NCBI RefSeq assembly: GCF_018687715.1 | Contig: NC_056766.1 | Span: 41,015,433-41,079,432, forward strand | DNA length: 64,000 nt | From: Carya illinoinensis | Lineage: Eukaryota; Streptophyta; Magnoliopsida; Fagales; Juglandaceae | Direction: 5' to 3' | Part shown: positions 44,400 to 54,703 of the stretch, piece by piece | Numbering within the stretch: position 1 is the stretch's first letter | Layout: the number at the start of each line of letters is the position of its first letter | The notes under the pieces: model-generated | Databases searched by the model: none | Seen by the model: only the letters and a program-made list of their open reading frames with translations | Told to the model about the DNA's origin: nothing | Program-made: the position numbers and the translations under genes

Positions 44400-46401
44400 T
44401 GATAAAGTAGTAGAATTGCATAATTAAGTTGCTTAAATGAACGATTTATTTTATCAAATGAGAATTGAGCACTTAACTATGTATCAAATTCTAGTACTTG
44501 ATGTTAAACTAATTGATGCTAATATTTTATACATAAAATTCTATAATTGTTGCAGGACATTTATGAAAATAATAAAAGAGCATATAGTGCTACGAGCTGG
44601 GCGAAGAGTCAGCTGGCATTTCATTTTATCTTTGGGTTTTTACGTCTTGCGGAACATGGAGAGCAGAGCATCATTCGGACATCACATGCATACAGTCGGA
44701 CTCACACATTCAGACCATGCAGTGGACTCAAATGCACACATTCTGACACCATACATTGGACACATGCAGGACAGCAGAAAAGTGCAGAAAGCATGCAAGA
44801 ACACACAATACACATGCAGAAAAACAGACAGCAATCATTCGAAATGCACATATGCAGAAAACGTGGACCTACAAACCAACACATGCAAACAATGCAGATC
44901 ATTCGGACAGAACACCAGCTCACATGCACACATGCAGAAAGCATTCGGACCACATGCTAAAAGCAACTCACGCATGACAGCAACCAACCCACTCGGACAG
45001 CAGCCACTCACACCAGTTCACACATACAAAGCAACACATGCAAACATGCAGACCATTCGGACCACATGGACAGCACACATGCAGAAAGTCAGCAGAGATT
45101 TCTTTCTTGTTCGGTGGTAACCTTTAGCAGTTGAAGACAGCAGGAGATCACATGGGCTGCCTTTACTTTTCAAACTTGTTTTTATACGGCTGGGAGACTT
45201 TTGTTCATGGAGGAGGAGTAGTCTTCGTTTGGCAAGCAGCTGTTTTTCTTGACTTTTACTTTCATTTTTTCTTCTTGCTTTCGGTTTGACAGCAGCAGCT
45301 GGAGCAGCTTTTCCGGTTAGTTGGACGTGCAGGAGATGAGTTATTTATTTAGTGGCAGCAGCAGAGAAAGGGAGCAGTTTTTGTTTACTTATTTTCTTTT
45401 CGTTTAGAAGCTAGGAGGAGTGCAGTAGCTTAGCTTGTTTTTATTCTTCTTTCTTTTTCATTCGGCTACAGTTCAGTAGCTTAGCTTGAAGCTTTCTTTT
45501 GCTTTTCGTTCGGCGTTTGCAGAACAAGAGTTTGAGTCTTTAGTTTTTCTGTTCGGTTGTAGCGTGGAGCATCTTGATCTCTTTTCGTTTTCGGCGTCTG
45601 GAGTTTCTTGTTGGTACTTTTGCTGTCATTTACATTAAAGTGCCTCAAGTTTTCAATTTTTAATTTACTTTCCGTTAAGCGTTGATAGAGTTGGAGTTTT
45701 CAGTATTTCTTTTTTCTTCCTTTGACTTTTATTTCTTTGGGTTTATTTTTGCTCTCAGATTTTGTTATGGCTTTAATTAGATTAATTTTTATTATTAGAA
45801 ACATCATGTGTAGCTAATTTCTTAAGCTTGGGTTGTGGAATGGGACGTGATTTGTTTTGGATTCTAGATCGATGCAATATTTTGTTGATAATTATTGATT
45901 TCACTATGTTACTAGTCGGATTTAAATTGAAAATAGATTGAAGCTCTTGCTCTTGTTTTGTTGTTGACGTAAGGCACAACAAAAGCTTGAAAATTATCAA
46001 GGCTTCTCTCGTTTGTTTGTTAATGTGTGTTCGGCTAGTAAAATAGAAAATCCCTTAGGAAAATATTGCAAAACTTGAGCTTAACCTTTTTATCTTCCGA
46101 TTATCAATGCCTTGATTGGGTTGTTAATCGAGAAAATTTTCTAGAATCCAAAATAAAGAAAGTCCCAAACCCAACCCAAGTGTTCGTTAATTTGTTTTTT
46201 TTTTAGAAACTCTAATTTCAACTTCGATTATCTTTTTGCATCGCATTTGAATTTTATTTTCATCTCTCATACTTGATTCATGTTACTCACAAATCTCTTA
46301 TACGCTTTGATAACCCATTGTCCCTGTGGAATACGATCCTGGACTTATCCTTGATACAACTTGACACTTCTACACTTGGAAGCACATTCGAAACCGAGTC
46401 A
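44400..46401 (+). repeat. 5' LTR of gag-protease element
   Basis: Begins TGATAAAGTAGTAGAATTGC and ends AAACCGAGTCA. A segment at about 44640-45110 is a degenerate array of CACATGCAGA and CATTCGGAC phrases with few stop codons, which leaves long open frames (227 and 137 codons) in two frames. Downstream lie GTAGCTTAGCTTG repeats and a CCCTGTGGAATACGATCC phrase near the end. Confidence 0.92.
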
Positions 46402-46407
46402 AGTTTT

Positions 46408-46425
46408 TGGCGCCGTTGCCAGGGA
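46408..46425 (+). other. Primer binding site (tRNA-Asp type)
   Basis: TGGCGCCGTTGCCAGGGA begins six bases after the 5' LTR. It is the sequence used by Athila-type elements and is usually assigned to aspartate tRNA, with one difference (A for G). Confidence 0.8.
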
Positions 46426-46569
46426 CAACTGGTGCTTATTAGAGCATTCCTCTACTGCTGAGAGGACGTTTGTGGAGCTGTGAACCTCTTCACAGCCTGG
46501 GTGACATCTAATCTTTTTTCCTTCTCTCTGTTTATTTTTCATGGTCTTTGATTATCTGCTCTTGTTTGT

Positions 46570-46941
46570 ATGACTGGTTGGACTAGAGACCATACATCTC
46601 GACTGTTTAGGACAGAATCATTGACATCTTTTAGCTCTGCATCATCTTCTATTGAATCATCATCAGACACTGATAGCATCATGGATGAAAATGAGCATCA
46701 TGATAGGGAAGTGGAGAATCCAAACAGGACACTTAGAGAATATCTTCAGCCTGTTAGAACTAGCACACCCTCATGCATAATTCAACCTTTGAATGCAAAC
46801 AATTTTAATTTCAAACCTGGAATTATTCCATTAATTCCACATTTTCATGGCATAGATTCTGAGAACCCTTATTTGCAATCAAAGAGTTTGAAGAGGTTTG
46901 TTCTACATTCATGGACCGGACTTGCACTGAGGAGGTTATAA
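46570..46941 (+). pseudogene. gag N-terminus of gag-protease element (frameshifted)
   Basis: ATG 145 bp after the primer site. It starts MTGWTRDHTSRLFRTESL, then Ser-rich and acidic stretches, then SCIIQPLNANNFNFKPGIIPLIPHFHG, homologous to the start of gag in the surrounding Athila-like element. After DSENPYL one base is missing near 46872, so the frame leaves gag. The continuing gag text (AIKEFEEV then CSTF) is in the frame of the 46911-49325 ORF. Programmed frameshifting is possible but I see no slippery site. Confidence 0.78.
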
Positions 46942-49325
46942 GGCTTAAGTTGTTCCCATTTTCTTTAAAAGATAAAGCTAAAACATGGTTGAATTCACTG
47001 AGACCTAGAACCATAGGTACATGGCAAGAGATGCAAGCAGGAGTTTTGAAAAAATTCTTCCCAATGCATAGGACAAATGCTTTGAAAAGACAGATCATGA
47101 ATTTTTCTCAAAAGGATTCTGAAACTTTTTATCAATGTTGGGAAAGGTTCAAAGATCTATTAGATTCATGTCCACACCATGGTTATGAACATTGGCGTGT
47201 GATTAGTTTTTTTTACGAAAGTTTGACACCTAAAATGCGCCAATTTGTACAAACCATGTGTAATGGAGAATTTTTTGACAAAGAGCCTGAGGAGGCATTT
47301 GAATATTTTGATTATCTTGCTGAAAATGCCCAATCTTGGGACACAACTGATATGCATGATAGGTCTAAGCAAGTTGAGTCTAGTCATGGAAAATATACTT
47401 TAAATGAAGATGATGATTTGCGTGCTAAATTAACATTGTTGTCTAGAAAAGTGGAAGCCATGGAATTGAAGAAAGTAAATGAAGTGCATGTTGTCCCTAA
47501 ATTTTCTGAGAAGTGTGGCATATGTGAGGATCGTGAGCATTCAACTAATGAATGTTCCACGATCCCTGCTTTCAAGGAAGTATTGTTGGACCAATCTAAT
47601 GCTGTAAACATGATACATAAAACATATTCTGGTCCTTACTCTAATTCTTATAATCCAGGATGGAAGAGCCACCCAAATCTCAGTTGGACGGGTGACCAGC
47701 ATGTAGCTCCAACAACTTTGGCTCCAGGGCCCTCTCAACTGGCAATTCAAGCACCTCCAATGCAAAAGAAGGGACTTGAAGATACGGTTCAGCAGCTGAG
47801 TGTGACACTTCAACAGTTCATGCAAGGTCAAGCAACACTCAACAATCAGAATTCATTGGCAATTAATGACATACGGAGTTCCCTCACAAGGCTAACTACA
47901 TCTTTAAGTACCCAAGAGAAGAGTAAATTTCCTGCACAGTCACAACCAAATCCACAAGGGCAGCCTCATCAAGTGCAAGCAATAAGTGAGGATCCTAACT
48001 TAAAGTCGGTCAAAGCGGTGACTACTTTAAGAAGCGGTAAGGTGGTAAACATTCCAGCACATGAGCCATACAATTCTGGTAAGGTCTCTAACCCTTCTAA
48101 TAAAGATGGAGAGCATGTGTCTGATGAGCATGAGAAAATTCATTGTCCTATACCTGCTCCTTTTCCTCAACGATTAGTTCCGTTGCATAAAGATAAGCAT
48201 CTTGCTGAAATTCTTGAGGTTTTTAGGCAAGTTAGGATTAACATCCCTTTGTTAGATGCTATTCAGCAAATTCCTGCCTATGCAAAATTTTTAAAGGATT
48301 TATGCACTATGAAAAGAAAATTAAATGTGCATAAGAAAGCTTTCCTTACTGAGCAGGTTAGTGCCATCATTCAGAGTAATACACCACCTAAATACAAGGA
48401 CCCTGGAGCACCTACAATTGCTTGTGTAATAGGAAATTCAAAAATTGGTCACGCTTTGTTAGATCTTGGTTCAAGTGTTAATTTATTGCCTTACACTGTG
48501 TATGAACAGCTTGGTTTAGGTGAATTGAAATCCACACCTATCATTTTGCAACTTGCTGATAGATCAATAAAAATGCCTAGGGGTATAGTTGAGGATGTTT
48601 TGGTTCAAGTTGATAAATTTTACTATCCTGTGGATTTTGTGGTGCTTGATATGAACTTGTCAACTCCATCTACTTTCCAAGCTCCTGTAATTCTTGGTAG
48701 ACCATTTCTTGCTACATCTAACGCATTAATTAATTGTAGAAGTGGAATTTTGAAATTGAGTTTTGGAAACATGACATTGGAGCTGAATATCTTTAATACT
48801 TGTAGGCAACCTCAGGATTTGGAAGAAGTCCAGGAAGTTAATTTGCTGGAAAATATCATTGATGAGGATTTTCACTTGAATCATTCTTCCACTGATTTAC
48901 AATTGTCATTAGAAAGTATTCTAAGTGATGTGAATATACTTGATGATACTTCTAATATTTCTTTTGCAGGGATTGGTCATGAGGTGCTTTGGCAACCAAT
49001 GTTTGAAAAGTCGCCACCTTGGGCAGCACCTATAAAACCATCTTCAGATAACAGACACCATCTCATTGGAGCACTCAGGACACTCGAAAATTCAAATCTG
49101 AGGTTGAATAATTTTTTTTATGATGACCTTCACTTGTTTAAATATTGCTCTGACCAAATGTTTCGAAGATGTTTAGCCAACAAACACATCCAAAGTAAGA
49201 TTTTTGATCCTGGTAAGTTAAGGTTTCGGTGGAGTGGGCCTTATTTGGTTAAAAAAGTTTTTCCTCATGGTGCTATTGAGGATGCACCTGAAGAACCTAC
49301 TTTGCATTTGCTTGATCCTAATTGA
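46911..49325 (+). CDS. gag-protease polyprotein fused in frame to integrase remnants
   Basis: 804 open codons; the first Met is internal to gag. Capsid-like region: RLKLFPFSLKDKAKTWLNSL, FFPMHRTNALKRQI, YQCWERFKDLLDSCPHHGYE. A knuckle-like C-x2-C-x4-H-x4-C (CGICEDREHSTNEC) lies near residue 205. The protease near 515 has LLDLGSSVNLLP, ADRSIKMPRGIVEDVLVQV and VILGRPFLA. After HEVLWQPMFEK the sequence skips all of RT and RNase H and enters NNFFYDDLHLFKYCSDQMFRRC, the pre-integrase region, then skips the core and resumes at FDPGKLRFRWSGPYLVKKVFPHGA, the integrase C-terminus. Both deletions keep frame. Confidence 0.85.
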   Translation: MDRTCTEEVIRLKLFPFSLKDKAKTWLNSLRPRTIGTWQEMQAGVLKKFFPMHRTNALKRQIMNFSQKDSETFYQCWERFKDLLDSCPHHGYEHWRVISFFYESLTPKMRQFVQTMCNGEFFDKEPEEAFEYFDYLAENAQSWDTTDMHDRSKQVESSHGKYTLNEDDDLRAKLTLLSRKVEAMELKKVNEVHVVPKFSEKCGICEDREHSTNECSTIPAFKEVLLDQSNAVNMIHKTYSGPYSNSYNPGWKSHPNLSWTGDQHVAPTTLAPGPSQLAIQAPPMQKKGLEDTVQQLSVTLQQFMQGQATLNNQNSLAINDIRSSLTRLTTSLSTQEKSKFPAQSQPNPQGQPHQVQAISEDPNLKSVKAVTTLRSGKVVNIPAHEPYNSGKVSNPSNKDGEHVSDEHEKIHCPIPAPFPQRLVPLHKDKHLAEILEVFRQVRINIPLLDAIQQIPAYAKFLKDLCTMKRKLNVHKKAFLTEQVSAIIQSNTPPKYKDPGAPTIACVIGNSKIGHALLDLGSSVNLLPYTVYEQLGLGELKSTPIILQLADRSIKMPRGIVEDVLVQVDKFYYPVDFVVLDMNLSTPSTFQAPVILGRPFLATSNALINCRSGILKLSFGNMTLELNIFNTCRQPQDLEEVQEVNLLENIIDEDFHLNHSSTDLQLSLESILSDVNILDDTSNISFAGIGHEVLWQPMFEKSPPWAAPIKPSSDNRHHLIGALRTLENSNLRLNNFFYDDLHLFKYCSDQMFRRCLANKHIQSKIFDPGKLRFRWSGPYLVKKVFPHGAIEDAPEEPTLHLLDPN

Positions 49326-50511
49326 TGGTTCTTGATCTATCCATTTCTTTTCATTGTTTTCTTTTGTTCTTCAGTTTTTATCTTTTATTTTGGCTGCATT
49401 CCTTTCAAAGCTATCCAGGTACTTTTTTTTTTTTCCTCTTTCCTTCAGTTTTTCTTTGAATTTTCGGTTCTTCTTTTAGTTGTTTTGCCCCTTAACTGCT
49501 CTCTTTGTGTAAATTCTTTCGTTTCTCTTGCATCATTGAGGACAATGCTACAATCTAGTTGGGGGGTGGAAGAGAATTTATTTCTCTGTTTGCATGCCTT
49601 AGACATATTTTGGTCCATTTAAAAAAAAAAAAAAAAGGAGATTTGTTGAGGTCATGGAACATGTGGAATGTAGTGCAAATAAGAGTATATGTCAAAAGAG
49701 GAATTTATCCATTTTATTTAGTTGTTAAACCAAGGGAAAGATGTTAAAAGTTTTGCTAAAACACACACAACACATACCCGGAAGGCCTAGAAAGACTACA
49801 TTGAGTCATTGTTGGTTGATTTACACTTCAATTGTTTGAGACTCTAATGAACCATATCCTAATGGCTTAGGAAGAAATCTGAAATGAATTAAATGAGAAA
49901 AGGGACAAGCCAGGGATTAAAAATAAAAAAATAAAAAAATAAATAAAAAATCCTTTAGGTAGACTAGTGGTAAAGGCTGACTTGTGAAAGTGTGGGTAGG
50001 CGCACATTCATAGGTCCGTTTCCCCCACTAGGAAATCTAAAAACATAAAAATACAAAAATTACATTTGTGTAGTGGAAAAGGCTGCCTATTACCGGGGTC
50101 CTTACAAAAAAAAAAAAAAGGCGCCTTTCAAAGTGTAATAGCGTGAAAGCCGCCACTACAATGGTTTTGAATTAGAGTAAGACCATGTGGTTTTCTCAAA
50201 TTGGTTGTTGTGATTGAAACTGTTAATGTCTCTTGGTAGTCAATCTTGGAATTCTAACCCCATTCCCATGCACTTGAAAGAAAACAAGCTTTGTTACATA
50301 TGATTCACTTGGTTGATTAACTAAATGGTGTATAAATCTCTCAGTTGATACAAAATTCAGATTAATCTATCTCCAGTGTTCTTAAACTCAACAAGTCTAT
50401 TTCATAGCATATGATTCTTGAATTTTCTGAAATTGTAGTTGGTAATCTCACCTTTGTATGAATTCTTTCGCTTTGTTTGCTAGAGCCTAGCAATAAGCTA
50501 GTTGGGGGGTG
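49326..50511 (+). other. 3' non-coding region with two polypurine tracts
   Basis: After the ORF stop there is a T-rich stretch, the 13-mer ATTGAGGACAATG (49535-49547) and a first purine run TTGGGGGGTGGAAG (about 49559-49572). About 940 bp follow, with A runs and short unique DNA and no recognisable ORF. A second tract CTAGTTGGGGGGTG ends at 50511 directly before the 3' LTR. The first resembles the functional tract of the surrounding Athila-like element. Confidence 0.75.
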
Positions 50512-52515
50512 TGATAAAGTAGTAGAATTGCATAATTAAGTTGCTTAAATGAACGATTTATTTTATCAAATGAGAATTGAGCACTTAACTATGTATCAAA
50601 TTCTAGTACTTGATGTTAAACTAATTGATGCTAATATTTTATACATAAAATTCTATAATTGTTGCAGGACATTTATGAAAATAATAAAAGAGCATATAGT
50701 GCTACGAGCTGGGCGAAGAGTCAGCTGGCATTTCATTTTATCTTTGGGTTTTTACGTCTTGCGGAACATGGAGAGCAAAGCATCATTCGGACATCACATG
50801 CATACAGCCGGACTCACACATTCGGACCATGCAGTGGACTCAAATGCACACATTCTGACACCATACATTGGACACATGCAGGACAGCAGAAAAGTGCAGA
50901 AAGCATGCAAGAACACACAATACACATGCAGAAAAACAGACAGCAATCATTCGAAATGCACATATGCAGAAAACGTGGACCTACAAACCAACACATGCAA
51001 ACAATGCAGATCATTCGGACAGAACACCAGCTCACATGCACACATGCAGAAAGCATTCGGACCACATGCTAAAAGCAACTCACGCATGACAGCAACCAAC
51101 CCACTCGGACAGCAGCCACTCACACCAGTTCACACATACAAAGCAACACATGCAAACATGCAGACCATTCGGACCACATGGACAGCACACATGCAGAAAG
51201 TCAGCAGAGATTTCTTTCTTGTTCGGTGGTAACCTTTAGCAGTTGAAGACAGCAGGAGATCACATGGGCTGCCTTTACTTTTCAAACTTGTTTTTATACG
51301 GCTGGGAGACTTTTGTTCATGGAGGAGGAGTAGTCTTCGTTTGGCAAGCAGCTGTTTTTCTTGACTTTTACTTTCATTTTTTCTTCTTGCTTTCGGTTTG
51401 ACAGCAGCAGCTGGAGCAGCTTTTCCGGTTAGTTGGACGTGCAGGAGATGAGTTATTTATTTAGTGGCAGCAGCAGAGAAAGGGAGCAGTTTTTGTTTAC
51501 TTATTTTCTTTTCGTTTAGAAGCTAGGAGGAGTGCAGTAGCTTAGCTTGTTTTTATTCTTCTTTCTTTTTCATTCGGCTACAGTTCAGTAGCTTAGCTTG
51601 AAGCTTTCTTTTGCTTTTCGTTCGGCGTTTGCAGAACAAGAGTTTGAGTCTTTAGTTTTTCTGTTCGGTTGTAGCGTGGAGCATCTTGATCTCTTTTCGT
51701 TTTCGGCGTCTGGAGTTTCTTGTTGGTACTTTTGCTGTCATTTACATTAAAGTGCCTCAAGTTTTCAATTTTTAATTTACTTTCCGTTAAGCGTTGATAG
51801 AGTTGGAGTTTTCAGTATTTCTTTTTTCTTCCTTTGACTTTTATTTCTTTGGGTTTATTTTTGCTCTCAGATTTTGTTATGGCTTTAATTAGATTAATTT
51901 TTATTATTAGAAACATCATGTGTAGCTAATTTCTTAAGCTTGGGTTGTGGAATGGGACGTGATTTGTTTTGGATTCTAGATCGATGCAATATTTTGTTGA
52001 TAATTATTGATTTCACTATGTTACTAGTCGGATTTAAATTGAAAATAGATTGAAGCTCTTGCTCTTGTTTTGTTGTTGACGTAAGGCACAACAAAAGCTT
52101 GAAAATTATCAAGGCTTCTCTCGTTTGTTTGTTAATGTGTGTTCGGCTAGTAAAATAGAAAATCCCTTAGGAAAATATTGCAAAACTTGAGCTTAACCTT
52201 TTTATCTTCCGATTATCAATGCCTTGATTGGGTTGTTAATCGAGAAAATTTTCTAGAATCCAAAATAAAGAAAGTCCCAAACCCAACCCAAGTGTTCGTT
52301 AATTTGTTTTTTTTTTAGAAACTCTAATTTCAACTTCGATTATCTTTTTGCATCGCATTTGAATTTTATTTTCATCTCTCATACTTGATTCATTTGTTAC
52401 TCACAAATCTCTTATACGCTTTGATAACCCATTGTCCCTGTGGAATACGATCCTGGACTTATCCTTGATACAACTTGACACTTCTACACTTGGAAGCACA
52501 TTCGAAACCGAGTCA
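50512..52515 (+). repeat. 3' LTR of gag-protease element
   Basis: 2004 bp, nearly identical to 44400-46401. Differences noticed by eye are single substitutions within the CATGCAG block and a three-base change near 52394 (ATTCATTTGTTAC against ATTCATGTTAC). It ends GAAACCGAGTCA at the ACCAT duplication. Confidence 0.93.
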
Positions 52516-52731
52516 ACCATCTTACCACAAAATTTGGATAAGTGCATTAAGGGTTTTGTGAATGCTTCAGCAAAAATGATTATGGTGGGTTTGGTGAATT
52601 CACGAAGATGGCTATGAATGAGAATGAGTACACATGTGAAAATGATGCATGTGTGATGCAAATTAAAAAAATTTTGACACATGAAAATATGCCACAGAGT
52701 TCCAACAAGTATTTTAAATACTGAATTTGCA
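52516..52731 (-). repeat. 3' LTR of Athila-like element, proximal piece
   Basis: On the minus strand it begins TGCAAATTCAGTATTT directly after the polypurine tract and reaches the ACCAT duplication, where the nested gag-protease element starts. With 43592-44399 it makes one LTR. Confidence 0.7.
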
Positions 52732-52768
52732 CCACCACCCCCAACTTAAATGAAACATTGTCCTCAAT
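52732..52768 (-). other. Polypurine tract and conserved 13-mer of Athila-like element
   Basis: The minus strand reads ATTGAGGACAATG (52768-52756), then AGTTGGGGGTGGTGG directly before the LTR start TGCAAATTC. The same 13-mer precedes purine runs in the two nested relatives. Confidence 0.8.
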
Positions 52769-53007
52769 GTTTAAAAATCAAAATTGAATGGGGAGTAACT
52801 GAAAATGGTAGAATACACCTGATGAGTGACGATGGTAGCTCGCTAAGCATCAAAGATGGTAATCTGAAATGACGAAATGAAATTATCCTGCAATCAAAAA
52901 CAAAGAAAACAACAACAAACAAAAAGGAAAAGAAAGAAAATAAGAGAAAACAAAAATAAACAAAGCAAAACAAAATAAATAAAGTAAAACATACCTTGGT
53001 AGTGTGG

Positions 53008-53182
53008 TCAAGGTTGATAGACTGGATCCACAAGTGGAATGTCTTCCACTTCCGAAACTTGCCTATCAATTAATACTTTAAGGCGTTGACCATTTACTTT
53101 AAAGATCCAACCATCCTTAGGATCTTCTATTTCTACCGCCCCATTTACAAAAACATTCCTTACTAAAAAGGGGCCAGTCCAC
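53008..53182 (-). pseudogene. Athila-like integrase C-terminus (cut off by insertion)
   Basis: The minus strand reads TGPFLVRNVFVNGAVEIEDP, then GWIFKVNGQRLKVLIDRQ and ends VDPVYQP-stop at 53008. It continues the integrase frame that breaks at LRSRW at 58966, on the other side of the nested element. TCCAC at 53178-53182 and 58961-58965 is the target duplication. Confidence 0.85.
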
Positions 53183-54287
53183 TGATTGAGCTGAAATATT
53201 GCATGTTTTAGCTATTTAAAACCAATGTATTTTAAATTCTTCATGACACTATTATTGGTTTTAAATGAAAAAAATAGTTAATAAGCATAAATACGAGTTG
53301 TGATTTTTAATTGATTAATATCATGTTTATGCTTAATTTTATAACTATGATTTAATGGGACAATATTTCCTCACATATATAGTTTATTTGTGATAATCTA
53401 TTTTTCTTTTAATTTATTTTTGAGTGTTATTTTTATTTTCAGTTCAAATAAAATTCACATGATCCAATTGGAACTGTTGACCATGAAGAGAAGGAAATAA
53501 GAGATGTACTTGGGCAACTAAAAATAAAGACAGTGACTTTCTATAGATGCATGAAGATTGCGGTGGACAAATACATACAATGTAAAGTCAAGAACAAGTT
53601 TGGCAAAAGAAGAAGTGAAGGAAATGGAGCTGGACGTATACGGAAAGAAAAAGTATTCACATCTTCACATCTGGCGTCTACTTGAGGCAGCAACTTGTTA
53701 TCTAGCTTTACGTTGATAACAACATTACGGTGCAGTTAAAGTGGACGTACAGGGGAAACAGAAACAGAGATCCATTCTCGGTATTCGGAGTTGCAAAGGA
53801 ATGGGCTAATTTGTAGTAAGAATCAGTAGTAAAAGAGGCAAATATGTGATGAGGTTTTTGTTCTGCAAGATTCATTGTCCGTCCTTCATTTGCTTTTGCA
53901 AACCCTCCCCTCATATTTACAGTCCTGGACCATTGAAATTGGAAAACATCCCACATGTGCTTTCAGAACCAGCATCTGTTCATGAAGCCTCTGATCAGTT
54001 ACCTGGCGAGGCCATCAAGGTCAAGAAAGATTGCTTATATCTGAAACAACAACAACCAGCCGATCATTGCCTGAAAAGCAGTCTCAGAAAGTCCACTCTC
54101 GCTGCCAAAGAGGATCGGAAGAAGAAGGAAACACTCACACGATGCAGCTCACATGCAGCACACGGACACCATGCATGGGAACCACTCACTCGGCAATGAA
54201 CCTGCAGCAAACAGCAAAACACATGCACATGCATGACAGCTGGAAACTCACACATGCTGCAGCAAGGAAAAGCAAACAGCAACATCC
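53183..54287 (+). repeat. Truncated 5' LTR
   Basis: Nearly identical to 56351-57458, beginning TGATTGAGCTGAAATATTGC. The match stops at ...AACAGCAACATC, exactly where the 52-bp repeats begin. The missing 1.5 kb includes the U5 end. Confidence 0.9.
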
Positions 54288-54475
54288 GACAAGTGTGACT
54301 GTAGATAGTTGAAAAAATAATTGGATCCGTCCGTGATCCGACAAGTGTGACTGTAGATAGTTGAAAAAATAATTGGATCCGTCCGTGATCCGACAAGTGT
54401 GACTGTAGAAAGTTAAAAAAATAGTTGGATCCGTCCGTGACCTGACAAGAGTGGCTGGAGATTTGAAAAAATCAC
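54284..54475 (+). repeat. 52-bp tandem repeats
   Basis: Three units (54284-54335, 54336-54387, 54388-54439) of ATCCGACAAGTGTGACTGTA followed by GATAGTTGAAAAAATAATTG and GATCCGTCCGTG, plus a decayed partial fourth. They lie at the junction where LTR homology ends and upstream of the TATA-like box of the ORF. Confidence 0.95.
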
Positions 54476-54591
54476 CTGATGTTGTTGAAAAACGTGATTG
54501 AAGGCTCCGAGTTTCTAAGAAATGTCATTTCACCGAAATCACATTACTTTTTGACTTGGATGATAGCTCGTCTGGTTCTTTGAGCTATCTC

Positions 54592-54598
54592 TATAAAA
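54592..54598 (+). promoter_or_regulatory. TATA-like box upstream of unknown ORF
   Basis: TATAAAA in CTCTATAAAATCAGTCC, 106 bp before the ORF ATG, a spacing that fits a short 5' leader. The intervening CT-rich, AUG-free sequence looks like a plant 5' UTR. Position-based inference only. Confidence 0.5.
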
Positions 54599-54703
54599 TC
54601 AGTCCTGAACTTCATCAAATCCGCATCAAGTTTTCTTCTCATCTCTATAACTCATCTGCATTCTTTCAACATTCTCGTTTTTAAACCTTCTATTCTTCTG
54701 TCA

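Larger units (their letters stand above)
44400..52515 (+). mobile_element. Non-autonomous gag-protease Athila-like element
   Basis: 8.1 kb, flanked by ACCAT (44395-44399 and 52516-52520). LTRs of 2002 bp (44400-46401) and 2004 bp (50512-52515) differ at only a handful of positions by eye, so it inserted recently. The primer site is TGGCGCCGTTGCCAGGGA. The coding part has gag and protease but no RT, RNase H or integrase core, only the entry and exit of the integrase region. Two polypurine-like tracts follow, about 940 bp apart. It is inserted in the 3' LTR of the minus-strand Athila-like element and must have been mobilised in trans. Confidence 0.9.

Noticed and set aside
44437..45120. 227-codon ORF inside both LTR copies of the gag-protease element
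   Set aside because: Two frames are open over the same region because the CACATGCAG-type phrases contain few stops, and no domain is recognisable; listed only as a compositional observation.
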